The notes: generated by a model not told the origin, from the letters alone. DNA of 64,000 bases from Rana temporaria (GCF_905171775.1 NC_053490.1:523086739-523150738); one strand, 5' to 3'. Shown: positions 1 to 12,433, numbered from the stretch's first letter. Made by a program: numbers and translations.

Positions 1-289
1 TAATGGTAGAAGATTCCCTGACATTGGTGTCAGTGGGAGGAAAAATATATTCTAGGAACCTTGGATTGAGGGTCTGTGTTCTATTTGGTCTCTAGAGGTG
101 ACTGGGGGGGTCTCTCTAGGGCAGGGGTCTCAAACTCAAATTACCTGAGGGCCACAAGACAAGTTTTCATATGCCATGGGGGGCCGCATGCAAACTTTCA
201 AACTTCAAAAACAACAGTACTGGTGTCAGCGAACACATTATTATCCCCCAGCACTGGTGTAAGTCAGGGTTTGACAAATTTGCTTGGAA

Positions 290-830
290 TCTAGGAGCCA
301 GCTAAAAAAGTTAGGAGCCAGAAAACGCACCCCGTCCCGACGAGCTTGCGCGCAGAAGCGAACACATACGTGAGCAGAGCCCGGATATGTAAACGGTGTT
401 CAAACCACACATGTGAGGTATCGCTGCGATTGGTAGAGTGAGAGCAATAATTCTAGCCCTAGACCTCCTCTGTAACTTAAAACATGCAACCTGTAGATTT
501 TTTTAAACGTCGCCTATGGAGATTTTAAAGGGTAAAAAAGTTTGTCGGCATTCCACAAGCGGACACAATTTTGAAGCGTGACATGTTGGGTATGAATTTA
601 CTCGGCGTAACATTATCTTTCATAATATTAAAAAAAATGGGGATAACTTTACTGTTGTCTTATTTTTTAATTAAAAAAAGTGTAATTTTTTCCCAAAAAA
701 GTGCGCTTGTAAGACCGCTGCGCAAATACGGCGTAACAGAAAGTATTGCAACGATCGCTATTTTATTCTCTAGGGTGTTAGGATAAAAAATATATATAAT
801 GTTTGGGGGTTCTAATTAGAGGGAAGAAGA
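290..830 (-). repeat. Fragment of dispersed TTAA-type repeat (reverse)
   Basis: Read on the minus strand, this AT-rich stretch matches the 43.8-44.3 kb region: the same order of an 'accccc aaacatt' block, a run near 'ccctagggaataaaat', a T-rich block and the 'cgcttctgcgcgc' block. It lies within the hAT element at 122-1132. No coding capacity is seen. Confidence 0.55.
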
Positions 831-886
831 TGGCAGTGAAAATAGTGAAAAATGACATTAGAATTGCTGTTTAACTTGTAATGCTT

Positions 887-1048
887 AACTTGTAATACCA
901 ACGGCCACCACCAGATGGCACCAGCTCACATCTGGTAGTAATAACTTGTAATACCAACGGCCACCACCAGATGGCACCAGCTCACATCTGGTGGTAATAA
1001 CTTGTAATACCAACGGCTCACCACCAGATGGCGCCAGCTCCCCTCACT
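887..1048. repeat. 56-bp tandem repeat, three units
   Basis: Units start with aacttgtaataccaacgg at 887, 943 and 999 (period 56). Each contains the small palindrome-like pair ccaccaccagatgg / ccagctcacatctggtgg. The third unit is diverged. It lies inside the hAT element near its right end. Confidence 0.85.
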
Positions 1049-1140
1049 TCCACCCTGCCTGCGGGCCACTTATAACTGGTCCGCGGGCCACAAATGGCCC
1101 GCGGGCCGGTACTTTGAGAGTTGAGACCACTGCTCTAGGG

Positions 1141-3480
1141 GGACTGTGGTTTTTGTGAGGGCACTGTTGGAAACTAGAGGGCACTGTGGGATTTGGGGAA
1201 CATTGTGGGACACTGTTGGAGGTTGTGGGTAGTATAGGGGGTGGAGGCTTTGCAGCAGGCTGGGTCATAGTGGTAGATTGGGAGGCAATGTGGGACACTG
1301 TAGGTGGTTGGTGTCACTATGGAAAGGGGGGGTAATTGATCTGCAGCAGACTGGGGGGCACTGTGGGAGGTTGGGAGGCACTGTGGGACACTGTTGTAGG
1401 GTGGTGGTACTATAGGGGGCTGGAGGCTCTGCAACAGGCTGGGGGGGGGGGCACTGTGGGAGATTGGGAGGCACTGTAGGACACTGTAGGAGGTTGGTGA
1501 CACTTTAGGGGCTGGAGGCTCTGCAGCAAGCTCTGGGGCACTGTGAGAAATTGGGAGGCACTGTGGGACACTGTTAGAGGTTGGTGGCTTTATAGGGCAC
1601 AGAAGGCTCTGCAACAGACTGGGGGGCATCGTGGCAGGTTGGGAGACACTTGGGACTCTGTTGTGTTGGAGGATGGTGGTGCTATAGGGGGCCCTGCAAC
1701 AGACTGGGGGGGGGGGCACCGTGGGAGATTGGGAGGCACTATAGGACATTGTAAGAGGTTGGTGGCACTATAGGGGGCTGGAGGCTCTGCAGCAGGATGG
1801 GGGGCACTGTGGGACACTGTTAGAGGTTGGTGGCTTTATAGAGCACCGGAGGCTCTGCAACAGACTGGGGGGCACGTGGGAGGTTGGGAAGAAATATAGG
1901 ACACTGGTGGAGGGTGGTGGTACTATGGTGGGTTGAAGGCTCTGCAGCAGTCTGGGGGACACTGTGGGAGGTTAGGAGACGCTGTGGGACACTGTTGGAG
2001 GGTGGTGGTACTATAGGGGGCAACAGGCTGGGGGGGGGCACTGTGGGAGATTGGGAGGCACTATAGGACACTGTAGAAGGTTGGTGGCACTATAGGGGGC
2101 TGAAGGCTCTGCAGCAGGCTGGGGGACACTGTGGGAAATTGGGAGGCACTAGTCTGTGGGACACTGTTGGAGGTCGTGGTACTATGGCGAGCTAGAGGGG
2201 GCTGGGGGGGGGGGCACTGTGGGAAATCGGGAGTCACTGTGGGACACTGTTAGAGGTTGGTGGCTTTATACGGCACCAAAGACTCTACAAACAGACTGGG
2301 GGACACTGTGGGAGGTTGGGAAGCAATATAGGACTCTGGTGGAGGGTGGTGATACTATGGTGGGTTAAAGGCTCTGCAGCAGGCAAGGGGGCACTGTGGG
2401 AGGCTGGGAGGCACTGTGGGACAATATTGAAGGGTGGTGGTACTATAGGGGGCTGGAGACTATACAGCAGGCTGGGGGGAATGTGGGAGGTTGGGAGGCA
2501 CTGTGGGACACTGTTGGAGGGGGGGGGGGGCTGGACAGTATAGGGGGCTGGAGATCTGAGGCCTGCTGGGGGCACTGTGGGACACTGTTGGAGGGGGGGG
2601 GGGCTGGACAGTATAGGGGGCTGGAGATCTACGGCCTGCTGGGGGCACTGTGGGACACTGTTGGAGGTTGGTGGCACAATAGGGAGCTGGTTGCAGAAGG
2701 GGGGGGCATTATGGGAGGTTGGGAGGCACTGGGGGACACTGTTGAAGGGTTGGTGGCACTATAGGGAGCTGGTTGCAGAGGGGGGCACTGTGGGAGGTTG
2801 GGAGGCACTGGGGGACACTGTTGGAGGTTGGTGGCACAATAGGGAGCTGGTTGCAGAAGGGGGGGGGGCACTATGGGAGGTTGAGAGGCACTGCGGGACA
2901 CTGTTGGAGGGGGAGCTGGACAGTATAGGGGGCTGGAGATCTGCGGCCAGCTGGGGGCACTGTGGGAGGTTTAAAGGCACTGTGGGACACTGTTGGAGGT
3001 TGGTGGCACTATAGGGAGCTGGTTGCAGAGGGGGGCACTATGGGAGGTTGGGAGGCACTGGAGGACACTGTTGGAGGGGGGGATGGACAGTACAGGGGGC
3101 TGGAGATCTGCGGCCAGCTGGGGGCACTGTGGGAGGCTGGGAGGCACTGTGGGACAATGTTGAAGGGTGGTGGTACTATAGAGGGCTGGAGACTATGCAG
3201 CAGACTGGGGGCACTGTTGGAGGTTGAGAGGCACTGTGGGACACTGTTGGAGAGGGGGCTGGACAGTATAGGGGGCTGGAGACTATGCAGCAGGCTGGGG
3301 GCACTGTGGGAGGGTTAGGGGGCACTGTGGGACACTGTTGGAGGTTGGTGGCACTATAGGGAGCTGGTTGCAGAAGGGGGGGGGGGTACTATGGGAGGTT
3401 GGGAGGCACTGGGGGACACTGTTGGAGGTTGGTAGCACTATGGTAGGCTGGAGGCTCTGCAGCAGACAGGGGACACTGTG
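1141..3480. repeat. GT-rich degenerate minisatellite, about 85-95 bp unit
   Basis: Roughly 2.3 kb of repeated blocks such as gggaggttgggaggcactg, gggacactgttggagg and ctggaggctctgcagcagg recur every 85-95 bp, with many indels and G-runs. Open frames on both strands (up to 191 aa, Pro/Ser/Cys- or Gly/Trp-rich) are consequences of the repeat. The array starts directly after the hAT target duplication. Confidence 0.9.
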
Positions 3481-4508
3481 GGAATACCTTCCCTTATTGC
3501 TGCACTTATTTTAGGCCTTCTATAAGTATGGGCCCCTGATGAGATGAGAACTTCAATTGAAAAGACCCCCATCTTCCAGGTCTGCAATGATTAGATGGGG
3601 GTTGTGTTCACGTTCCATCGAGTAAAATGCGCCTATAAACTCTTCCATGGTATAGAAGGATGACAGACACGTCAGTGCGATCTTCACCCCGAGCTGTTAT
3701 GTTGGAACCTGCCTAGCCGAGCTGTCATGTTGGAACCTGCCTAGCATGAGACATCCCGAGGCAATCGGTCAGCTTCAGCTGTGGCCCCGGGGCCACAACA
3801 CTGCTGTCAGAGGAGCTCAGTGCAGATATTACCGTCCGTCGGTTCTCAGGCATTTCACGTCTACGGGGACATCCCGCTCTGACACATGAATGTTAATGTA
3901 CATCAGCTGTGCTGTGCCTCGCATTGCCAGGATAACATTGTGTTCTGGAATGTCACACCCTTTCCTTAATCCCATTATCCCTGAAAGTGCGGACCGCGCC
4001 GCGTCCCCCTGTACCAAACATCCCAGAGAGTGCGGACCGCGCCGCGTCCCCCTGTACCAAACATACCCAACACGTGTCAGCTTCCAAGTCACACTCCCAT
4101 ATGACGTGTGCTCTTCACCATCATAAGGATACACAATGGGGAATCCATCTCTGGCCAAGGCCTAGCATCAGATATATCATTGTATGTGGAGGGCATGCAT
4201 GCCATGTGATGCCCTCATCTGCTTTTCCCAGAGACCGCACTACCACCCCTGACGGAGCCATCTTTGTTCAGGCATCATACAGAGCCACCATCTACTTCCT
4301 GGACTGGGATGTGTAGTTCTTAGCTGTGTTCTAACACAGATCAGCCCTTGCTGCAGCCTCTGACCTCCTAACTTGCTACAAACTTACAATGATCACTGCG
4401 GAGAAGAGGCTGAGGAAATGCCTTTTAATGCCTGCAGTGGACGGATGACATTGTCTCAGCCTAGACAAAGTCACTGGACTGGGGCTCAAGAACGGTTTTA
4501 TAATGATG
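3481..4508. other. Largely unique DNA, with a 43-bp tandem duplication
   Basis: No recognised repeat fills this stretch. A 43-bp direct duplication with gtgcggaccgcgccgcgtcc begins at 3987 and 4030, and a shorter duplication around ttggaacctgcctagc lies at about 3700-3745. The 109-residue minus-strand frame at 3829-4158 resembles no family I know and is partly made by the 43-bp duplication, so it is not called a gene. Confidence 0.5.
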
Positions 4509-4653
4509 CATGATGGAGCTTAGCAGTGCCCATCAGCTCAGCCTCACCAGTGCCCATCAGCTCAGCCTCACCAGTGCCCATCAATGCAGCCTCACCAGTG
4601 CCCATCAATGCAGCCTGATCAGTGCCCATCAATGCAGCCGCACCAGTGCCCAT
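4509..4653. repeat. 24-bp minisatellite, about six units
   Basis: Units resemble cagcctcaccagtgcccatc plus a short variable tail (period 24). The motif 'cagtgcccatcaatgcagcc' is closely related to arrays at 24.9, 39-41 and 48.4 kb. The array is cut off by LTR-like sequence at 4654. Confidence 0.85.
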
Positions 4654-5170
4654 TGTAACGGTCACCACCGTTTACGATTTCCATTCCACCAACCACGACA
4701 GCTTATCCGACACTCCAACAATCCAACAGGCACGATCCATTCCATAAGAATTCCCCCAGAATTAAGACGAGACACAAGCTCTGTTCTTTCTGGTTTCAAA
4801 TGAATGAATGAACCTTTTAAAGGTAAAACTCAGGTTTTTATACAGTTCACAACCAAAAAGCATGTTACAGGGACAATGAAACTCTCCACCCCCAAAACAT
4901 CACACAATGGGGCTTCATATACATTCTTTTAGATAATGACATTCAGATGAGTTAATTATCCCCCAGACGTCCTGACTCCGTCAATAAGCGATTCACCTGC
5001 AAAATACACATTCCTATGTCAGGCGTTCTGTCTCCGACAATAAGCTATTCACACCATACAGTGTCATTAGCATCACACAATGGAATGTCTTTCAGGAGCC
5101 AGCCTCAATTAACACCTAAAAGTTAGACATCCTCGACCAGCTCTTATGATCGATGTCACATGTGCTGGCA
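4654..5170 (-). mobile_element. LTR-like sequence interrupting the 24-bp array (tentative)
   Basis: The array stops abruptly at TGTAACGGTCACC. Read on the minus strand the segment has a TATA-like gtataaaaacctg (about 4835-4850) and ends in ccgttaca, as an LTR would. I could not find a matching 5-bp target duplication or a definite other end, so this may be a fragment or another class of repeat. Confidence 0.3.
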
Positions 5171-5179
5171 TTAGACCAG

Positions 5180-5717
5180 TGTGCTGTCTATCATAGGAGC
5201 CGGTCCAGGAGGCGGGACTTCATATGAGAGCAGCCGCCAGGTAAGCGGGAGATCCCCGCTCTGTGCTATCCGGCAGGGCTCACCCCCTTCCCCTCAGAGG
5301 CAGCCCAATGGACCCAGCGGGAACCATGGTAGGGCCGGCCCTGGCTGCCCCCCCGCGTCAGCTTGCGGCACCTGGGCGGGTGCATGGCCCTGGAAAGAGC
5401 CCCCAGTGCAGGCGGCCTACCGGGAAATTTCCTAGTAGGCCAGTCAGTGTCCATCAATGTTGGGGGCACAAATCCATCTAATGACACCAGTAAAGGGGCA
5501 CAGTTCCTCCCAATGACACCAATGATGGGGCACAGTTCCTCCCAGTGACACCAACGAGGGGGCATGATTCTTCCCACCAAATGGCACCAACGATGGGGCA
5601 CAGTTCCCCCCACTGATGCCGGGACATTATCTAAATCCAATGGCCACAGTCCGACCCCCCCATAAAGTCTGAAGGACCCTAAACTGGCCATTTGTTTAGA
5701 ACATTTGGAGACCCCTG
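5180..5717 (-). mobile_element. hAT-like element fragment with short internal tandem repeat
   Basis: The right edge, read on the minus strand, starts CAGGGGTCTCCAAATGTTC, a typical hAT terminus and close to the terminus of the 122-1132 element. The interior has 3-4 units of a roughly 30-bp repeat (ggggcacagttcctccca plus a spacer, 5490-5620). The opposite terminus and a target duplication were not found. Confidence 0.5.
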
Positions 5718-6118
5718 CTTTAAATAATGATATCAATAAAATAATTATTTCTCTATTCCCCCCAAAAAATGCTCAGAGGTGGAAGCATGAAATGAGAACA
5801 TCCACTTCTACATCCAGTCCCTGGTGGAGGATGATGGGAGTTGTAATTCACAAAACAGCTGGAAGATTTCACACTGACCTCCGATAATCCTTCTCTATAA
5901 AAGCCGAGCCGGGACTATTTTTATTTGAGGTTTCGGTGTTAACACTACGCCCAGAATAGCAGCCCAGGGAGCTCCGGGGTCACACTTGGAAGCGTTCGTA
6001 GAAAGTTGGCAGTTAGGTTGGACTAGGGCAGAGGCTCAAACACTAGAAGGGTGCGTGCCATCCTCTCGTCTTAATACAACGATTGTGCTTTTGTTTTGTG
6101 GTGCAATGTTGAAACACT
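5718..6118. other. Unclassified, mostly unique sequence
   Basis: Nothing recognisable as a gene. It contains a TATA-like tctataaaagccgagcc at about 5894, but no coding region follows that would justify a promoter call. Confidence 0.35.
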
Positions 6119-6830
6119 GGCCCAGATTCAGAAAGCAATTGCGCCCGTGTAACCATAGGTTACACGGCGCAATTGCTGACTTGCTCCGGTGTAACGAGTG
6201 CTCCTGATTCAGGAACCTCGTTACACCGGCTGCAGCCTAAAATCTGCGCGGCATAAGGCTCTTATGCCTCGCAGATTTTAGGCTGCATTCTTGCGGGGGC
6301 CGCTAGGGGGCGCTCCCATTGTGTATCAGCGTGTAGTACTGTATGCAAATTGCATACTACCACTGATTCACAAGCTTGCGCGGGCCCCGCGCAAGCCAGG
6401 TACGGAGTTTCCGTACGGCTACTTTAGCGCAAGGCTGCCCCTTCTAATAGTAGGGACAGCCAATGCTAAAGTATAGTATAAATTTTAATTTCACGGCGTT
6501 TGCGTAAGTGATTCGTGAATGGCGCTGGACGCCATTCACGTTCACTTTGAAGCAAATGACGTCCTTGCGACGTCATTTGCCGCAATGCACGTCGGAGCAT
6601 GCGCTGTACGCTCGGCGCGGGAGCGCGCCTAATTTAAATGATTCCCGCCCCCGGCGGGATCATTTAACTTGCGCGCGCTTACGCCGGGCAAATTTGCCGG
6701 CGCGCCCTCGCAGTTCACGGAGCTACTGCTCCGTGAATCGAGGGCAGCGCAAAATATTTGCGTGGGCGCAGGGCAAAATCGTTGCCCTGTGCCCGCGCAA
6801 ATAAAGCGCAAGCTATGCTGAATCTGGGCT
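6119..6830. mobile_element. CpG-rich palindromic MITE, CCAGATTCA family, copy 1
   Basis: The left end is GGCCCAGATTCAG and the right end CTGAATCTGGGCT, flanked by ACT (6116-6118 and 6831-6833). The arms are a long imperfect inverted repeat (for example gtaaccataggttacac, and paired blocks around tctgcgcggcataaggctc). The interior shows family blocks: the gacgtcatttg pair, the gcgccattcacg palindrome, gagcatgcgctg and gggagcgcgcctaatttaaa. No protein is encoded. Confidence 0.8.
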
Positions 6831-6970
6831 ACTGTTTTTTTTTTTTTTAGTTGTAGTATTGGTTGATCCTTATGTAGCGCTTATACCCCAAAGAAGCCAC
6901 TGATGGATAAGTCCCCTGATTCCCGAATGACAATGACCCTTCTGGCAATGCAATGGAAACTGAACATTCC

Positions 6971-7815
6971 TTAACCGCTTAAGCCCCGAACCAAAATGCA
7001 GCTAAAGGGTGCGCGGTCGTGCGACGTGGCTCCCAAACAAAATTGGCGTCTTATTTTTCCCACAAATAGAGCTTTCTTTTGGTGGTATTTGATCACCTCA
7101 GTTTTTATTTTTTGCGCTATAAACAAAAATAGAGCGACAATTTTGAAAAAAATGCAATATTTTTTACTTTTTTCTATAATAAACATCCCCCAAAAACATA
7201 TATAAAAATTATTTTTTCCTCAGTTTAGACCGATACGTATTCTTCTACCTATTTTTGGTAAAAAAATCGCAATAATCGTTTATCGATTGGTTTGTGCAAA
7301 ATTTATAGCGTTTACAAAATAGGGGATAGTTTTATTGCATTTTTATTTTTATTTTATTTTTTTACTACTAATGGCGGCGATCAGCGATTTTTTTCGTGAC
7401 TGCGACATTATGGCGGACACATCGGACAATTTTGACACATTTTTGATGCATTTAAATTGCATTCTTTATTGTGAAAATGACAGTTGCAGTTTGGGAGTTA
7501 ACCACAGGGGGCGCTGATGAGGTTATGTGTGACCTCAAGTGTGTTTCTAACTGTAGGGGGGTGTGACTGTAGGTGTGACGTCATCGATTGCGTATCCCTA
7601 TAAAAGGGAACACACGATCGATGACGCTGCCACAGTGAACAACGGGGAAGCTGTGTTTATATACAGCTCTCCCCGTTCTTCAGCTCCGGGGACCGATCGC
7701 GGGACTCCAGCAGGGATCGGGTCCGCGAGTCCCGCGGCCTGTGGTCACGGAGCTTCGGACCGGGTCACGGAAACGCGTCGGCGGCGCGCGCGCGACTCCA
7801 CGGCTGGGCCTAAAT
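6971..7815. mobile_element. TTAA-type dispersed repeat (left part)
   Basis: It begins at TTAACCGCTTAAGCCC (6971), like 24315 (TTAACCACTTCCCGCC) and 43750 (TTAACCACTTGTCC). It then carries the shared blocks 'tttggtggtatttgatcacc', 'tttttgcgctataaac' and 'aatggcggcgatcagcga'. TTAA borders suggest a piggyBac- or Kolobok-type mechanism, but no transposase is present. The right TTAA end is not visible here. Confidence 0.6.
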
Positions 7816-8110
7816 AGCAACGTACATGTGCCCATCCGTGCCATTCCGCCTCCTGTAGTCCAAGGGAGGGGGCGAGCACGACACTCCACACCAGGGAGAA
7901 AGCCTCACATTACTGTGTGTAGTTACAGACAGAAGAACAGGAAGTGAGGATTTCTCAGAGGAAATGAGGACATTTAAAAGCAAAATGGAAGGATGAGGTA
8001 AGTGAAGGAGGACTGCACCAAGGTAAAGGAAGCTATTTAGGAAAGAAAATTGTACCTTTACAACCCCTTTCATGCATTGTTTACTTTTTACTTCAATAAA
8101 AAATTATTGT
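7816..8110. repeat. Dispersed-repeat remnant
   Basis: It contains the block tttacaacccctttcatg, resembling the end of a TTAA-type element read in reverse, followed by an A-rich tail leading into the satellite. Boundaries are not defined. Confidence 0.3.
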
Positions 8111-9748
8111 ACCGGAAAGACAGGAGGCTTCAGGGCAGAGCTAAGAGCTGCAGAAGGAAGGTCACACTTCCGAAGAGTCAGCTGAACCCTTACTTATAGA
8201 GGATGCAAGCTCATACTCAATATCCCTGCCCGGAGTTGAGCTTTAAAGATAGGAGGCTTCGGGGAGGAGCTAAGAGCTGCAAAAGAAAGGTCACACCCCC
8301 GAAGAGTCAGCTGAACCCTTACTTATAGAAGATCCAAGCTCATACTGAATATTTCTGCCTGGAGTTGAGTTTTACAGACAGGAGGCTTCAGGGGAGGAGC
8401 CAAGAGCTGCAAAATAAAGGTGACACCCCTGAGGAGTCAGCTGAACCCTTACTTGTATATCCCTGTCGGGAGTTGAGTTTTAGAGACAGGAGGCTTCAGG
8501 GGAGGATCTAAGCTGTAAAATTAAGGTCACACCCCTGAAGGGTCAGCTCAGCCCTTACTTATAGGAGATACAAGCTCATACAGAATATTTCTGCCTGGAG
8601 TAGCGTTTTAGAGACAGGAGGCTTCAGGGGAGGAGCTAAGCTGTAACATGAAGGTTACACCCCTGAAGAGTCAGTTGAACCCTTACTTATAGAAGATGCA
8701 AGCTGATACTGATTATTTCTGCCTGGAGTTGAGTTTTAGAGACAAGAGGCTTCAAGGGAGGAGCTACATTGTAAAAGGAAAGTCACACCCCTGAAGAGTC
8801 AGCTGAACCCTTACTTATAGGAGATGCAAGTTCCTACTGAATATTTCTGCCTGGAGTTGAGTTTTAAAGACAGGAGGCTTCACACCCCCAAAGAGTCAGC
8901 TGATCCCTTACTCAGAGAAAATTCAAGCTCATACTGAATATTTCTGCCTGGAGTAGAGTTTAAGAAACAGGTGGCTTAAAGGAAATAATCTAAGAGCTGC
9001 AAAAGGAAGGTCCCACCACTGAAGAGTCAGCTGAACCATTACTTATAGGGGATGCAAGCTCATACTGAATATTTCTGCCTGGAGTTGAGTTTTAGAGACA
9101 GGGTGCTTCAGGGGAGGAGCTGAGCTGTAAAATGAAGGTCACACCCCTGAACAGTCAGCTAAACCCTTACTTATAGGAGATGCATTGTAAAAGGAAGGTC
9201 ACACCCCTGAAGAGTCAGCTGAACCCTTACTTATAGGAGATGCAAGTTCATACTGAATATTTCTGCCTGGACTTGAGTTTATTAAGACAGGATGCTTCAC
9301 ACCCCCAAAGAGTCAGCTAATCCCTTGCTCAGAGAAAATTCAAGCTCATACTGAATATTTCTGCCTGGAGTAGAGTTTAATAAACAGGTGGCTTAAAGGA
9401 AATGATCTAAGAGCTGCAAAAGGAAGGTCCCACCACTTAAGAGTCAGCTGAACCCTTACTTATAGGAGATGCAAGCTCATACTGAATATTTCTGCCTGGA
9501 GTTGAGTTTTAGAGACAGGGTGCTTCAGGGGAGGAGCTAAGCTGTAACATGAAGGTCACACCCCTGAAGAGCCAGCTGAACCCTTACTTATAGGGGATGC
9601 AAGCTCATACTGAATATTTCTGCCTGGAGTTGAGTTTTAGAGACAGGGTGCTTCAGGGGAGGAGCTAAGCTGTAACATGAAGGTCACACCCCTGAAGAGC
9701 CAGCTGAACCCTTACTTATAGGAGATGCAAGCTCATACTGAATATTCT
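8111..9748. repeat. Satellite array, about 125-bp unit, about 14 units
   Basis: The block cagctgaacccttacttata (or close variants) recurs about 14 times between 8180 and 9700. It alternates with gacaggaggcttcagggg, aggtcacacccctgaagag and gaatatttctgcctggagt. Units are mostly 120-130 bp with some short or rearranged units (for example near 8880 and 9180-9300). The last two units are nearly identical, suggesting recent local duplication. Confidence 0.92.
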
Positions 9749-10264
9749 TGCAGTACAGGGGCTGTAAGGCTTTAAAAAGAATTTTCAGTACTAGTAGTAT
9801 AGAACATGATTGTATATTTCTAAATATTTCCTAAGCTGGCCGCACACTTTTCAATCTTATTGTACGATCTCTGTATAGCCTCCTTTGTATTTTTACCAAC
9901 AGCTAAATGAATTGTGAGACAATCCATTCAGTGTGTACCTGATCATGAAGTCAGTCTAAAGCTGGCCATACACTTCACAATCTGATTGTACAATCTCTGT
10001 TTCTTGGATTCTACTTATTATTTTGACACACTGATGTTGGCTTTTCTGTTCATGTGCTTAGTTTGGAATGCCTCGGGATATTGATGGTTTCATTTAGACA
10101 AAATAGTTAAACTAAAACTCATCCCATAGACATTATTGTGTGAAATAATCACAAATCTTTCCAGCCAGCTGCAACTTGTCCACAGATCATGAATACCTCA
10201 CTTCACTGCCTTCAGGCCCCCCCTTCATCAAATTATCCCCCCTAACCACATAAACGAAACATCA
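9749..10264. other. Unclassified sequence with a two-copy dispersed block
   Basis: Two related blocks, gctggccgcacacttttcaa (9836) and gctggccatacacttcacaa (9962), each run into 'attgtacRatctctgt'. They look like ends of a dispersed repeat. No gene is seen. Confidence 0.35.
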
Positions 10265-10549
10265 GAAAAGTGATAGATTTTATAACAAGTAGATTTTTCC
10301 ATCAAGCAATCAGCGCTCAGTATGCGCTTAATCTGCTTATATTCTCTAGCTCCTCCATTCCCCTCAGTATCAACATGCTAACAAAACTAATATATAAAAC
10401 CTTTCCGTTTTCACTACATACCTATTTTAAACCCAGTGACACCATCGCTGGTTCTCTGTGCTTCTCTGTGCAATGCAGGCAGATCATGGCTGGTGGGAGG
10501 GGCTAGCGGGATGCTGTACTTAGCTTCCTAAAAAAATTCCCAGCACTAT

Positions 10550-11313
10550 GGCCCAGATTCACAGAATGTGGGCGCACATTACGCCGCCGTAGAGTAACCA
10601 ATGTACGCTATGCCAACGCAGCGCAGAGAGGCAAGCAATGAATTCAGCAAGCCAGTGCTCCCAACGCTGCGCCAGCGTGGCGTGGGATTCGAAGGCGTAC
10701 GCCGGCGTAGGTGGAAGTGGGCGTGACCCATGCAAATGAGGCGTGACCCCATGCAAATGATGGCCCGAGCGCCAGACAGGTACGTATCACGAACTGCACA
10801 TGCACCGTTACATGGACGCATCCCCCTGCGTCTGCTCACAACCACGTCGGAACAACTGCCTAAACTACGCCGGATCACTTCGTACGGCGTGAATGTAACC
10901 TACGCCCAGCCAGACACGCGTCCAACATAAAATACGCCGGCTTGTGTTCCCTGGTGCAGACCTTTGCATGTCTGTTGCTGGGTTATGCCTCCTTAATGGG
11001 GCATAACTTTACGCCGGACGTACAACTTACGCGCACCTCGCGTAGCCTGCGTCGGGCGCACGCAGGTTCGTGAATCGCTGTATTTCCCTCATTTGCATGT
11101 TTGAATGGCTAATCAATGGGAGCGGCACCACGCACCCAGCCTAAATGTGCGCCCACCCTACGCCGGCGTAAGCAATATACGTCGGCGGGGTGTAGCCTGG
11201 TTTTAGGCGCATATCTGTTTGTGGGTCTGGCGCAGAGATACCACGGCGCACATTTGCACTTACGTTGGCGTAACTTGTTATACGTCGGCGTAAGTGCTTT
11301 GTGAATCTGGGCC
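10550..11313. mobile_element. CpG-rich palindromic MITE, CCAGATTCA family, copy 2
   Basis: The ends GGCCCAGATTCAC and GTGAATCTGGGCC are perfect inverted repeats. The flank TAT is duplicated (10547-10549, 11314-11316). Comparison with the empty related repeat at 43.5 kb supports these borders. The interior is rich in tacgccggcgta-type dyads. Confidence 0.85.
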
Positions 11314-11390
11314 TATGTTTCTGTATCTTAGCCCTAGTGCAAGCAGTGGGCTGGCTCTTGTAAACATTAAAATGCCATGATGGGTGGATG

Positions 11391-11983
11391 TTAAAGTGGA
11401 TGTAAACCCGAAATGTATTTTTAATTTTTTTGATGTCACAATGTACAGTATAAGATTTCCTATCATCTGTGCCCAGTCTTGCCACACAGAGTTAATCCAG
11501 CTCTGAGCAATCCTCTTTTTTTGTTCAGTGAAATAAAACGGACTTACAGAGAAAAACCTTAGTCCGTTCCGCCCCCTTGCTGTGAGTGACAGGTTATTTA
11601 CATATCTCATGCACTAGCCTGGAGACAGGCATTATTTTTTAATTCCCACCCCCACTCCTTTTCTGAAGTCATGTGGTTACTTTTCTGTATTCTGACTGGA
11701 TGTTAGGGATCATAACAGAATTCTGTGTAAGGAATACACAGGAAAAAATGCATGTTGACAAGGGGAGTGTAGAGGAGGGCGGGGAGTCCACTGACATCAC
11801 GACTCCACCCACCGAGCTCCAGATAACAGATCCACCCACAGAATCTGCAGTTTTTCGGTTCTTATAACAGACAGAGGGGAGACGTGACAGGTAAGGATAC
11901 ATGCAGGAGGCGTCTATATCCTTATAGATCAGCACTATGGCAGTAGTTTAGAAAGGATGAGAGTGGCTTTACATCCACTTTAA
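11391..11983. mobile_element. TTAA-bounded MITE
   Basis: The left end is TTAA-AGTGGATGTAAAC and the right end TTTACATCCACT-TTAA, a near-perfect inverted pair. It interrupts the dispersed repeat spanning 10265-12085, so it is a discrete insertion. TTAA target use suggests piggyBac- or Kolobok-like mobilisation. No coding capacity. Confidence 0.82.
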
Positions 11984-12265
11984 TCTGGAGAAGTGGGTGG
12001 TCCTAGGCAGGCTGTATTTACATGCAGACCACCCACATTTGATGCTGAGCCTCCATGACTGACAGAACTGAAATCCAGTGATGGGCCAGCAACAGTCAGG
12101 CTGGGTGATGGTAGGTGTCCTCCAGGCAGACAAAATTAGATTGGCTCCAGCTTGCCGCAGCTTCTAGTAGACACTGAAGTAATTGGAGGGATGCCCCCAT
12201 TGGAGGGATTTCCCATCACTTCCTGTTCCAGTGGCCTTCATCACTGGCTCAGCCTTGGATAGGAA

Positions 12266-12433
12266 CAGGGCCATCTTTAATATTGATTGGACCCCAGGCA
12301 AACATTTTCTTGGGCCCTTTCCAAATCCAATTATCAACTATTTGCGGGCTCAAGGGGCGGCTGCTCTGGGCCACACAACAATGACTGGGCCCGGGGCAGC
12401 TGTCCCTTTTGCCCCGTGGTAAAGATGGCCCTG
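12266..12433. mobile_element. Short hAT-like MITE, CAGGGCCATCTTTAAT family
   Basis: CAGGGCCATCTTTA at the left is the exact inverse of taaagatggccctg at the right. Related copies are at 60785-60964 and, with only the left end, 61363. The 8-bp flanks (gataggaa, gctggctg) do not match, so the insertion is old or the borders have drifted. Confidence 0.65.

Larger units (their letters stand above)
122..1132. mobile_element. Non-autonomous hAT-type element with perfect 8-bp TSD
   Basis: The left end CAGGGGTCTCAAACTC and the right end GAGTTGAGACCACTG are imperfect inverted repeats. Both ends are flanked by the 8-bp duplication CTCTAGGG (114-121 and 1133-1140). An 8-bp duplication with a CAG(G/T)G terminus is the hAT signature. 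No transposase frame is present. The interior holds a reverse-oriented fragment of a TTAA-type repeat and a three-unit tandem repeat, so it is a composite, mobilised (if ever) in trans. Confidence 0.8.
10265..12085. repeat. Dispersed repeat split by two later insertions
   Basis: The segments 10370-10549, 11314-11390 and 11984-12060 read, in order, as one sequence related to 43385-43750. Shared blocks are gctggtgggaggggctagcg, 'gcaagcagtgggctgg', 'aaaatgcc.tgat' and tgcatgcagacc. The copy here is broken by a MITE (10550-11313) and a TTAA element (11391-11983). Confidence 0.7.

Noticed and set aside
3829..4158. 109-aa minus-strand frame as a gene
   Set aside because: Part of it comes from a 43-bp tandem duplication, it has no recognised motif, and the unspliced length is near chance expectation.
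4654..4869. TGTAAC...GTTACA as a complete short LTR
   Set aside because: The inverted hexamers fit, but flanks cccat / gggac do not match and sequence of the same character continues past the proposed end.
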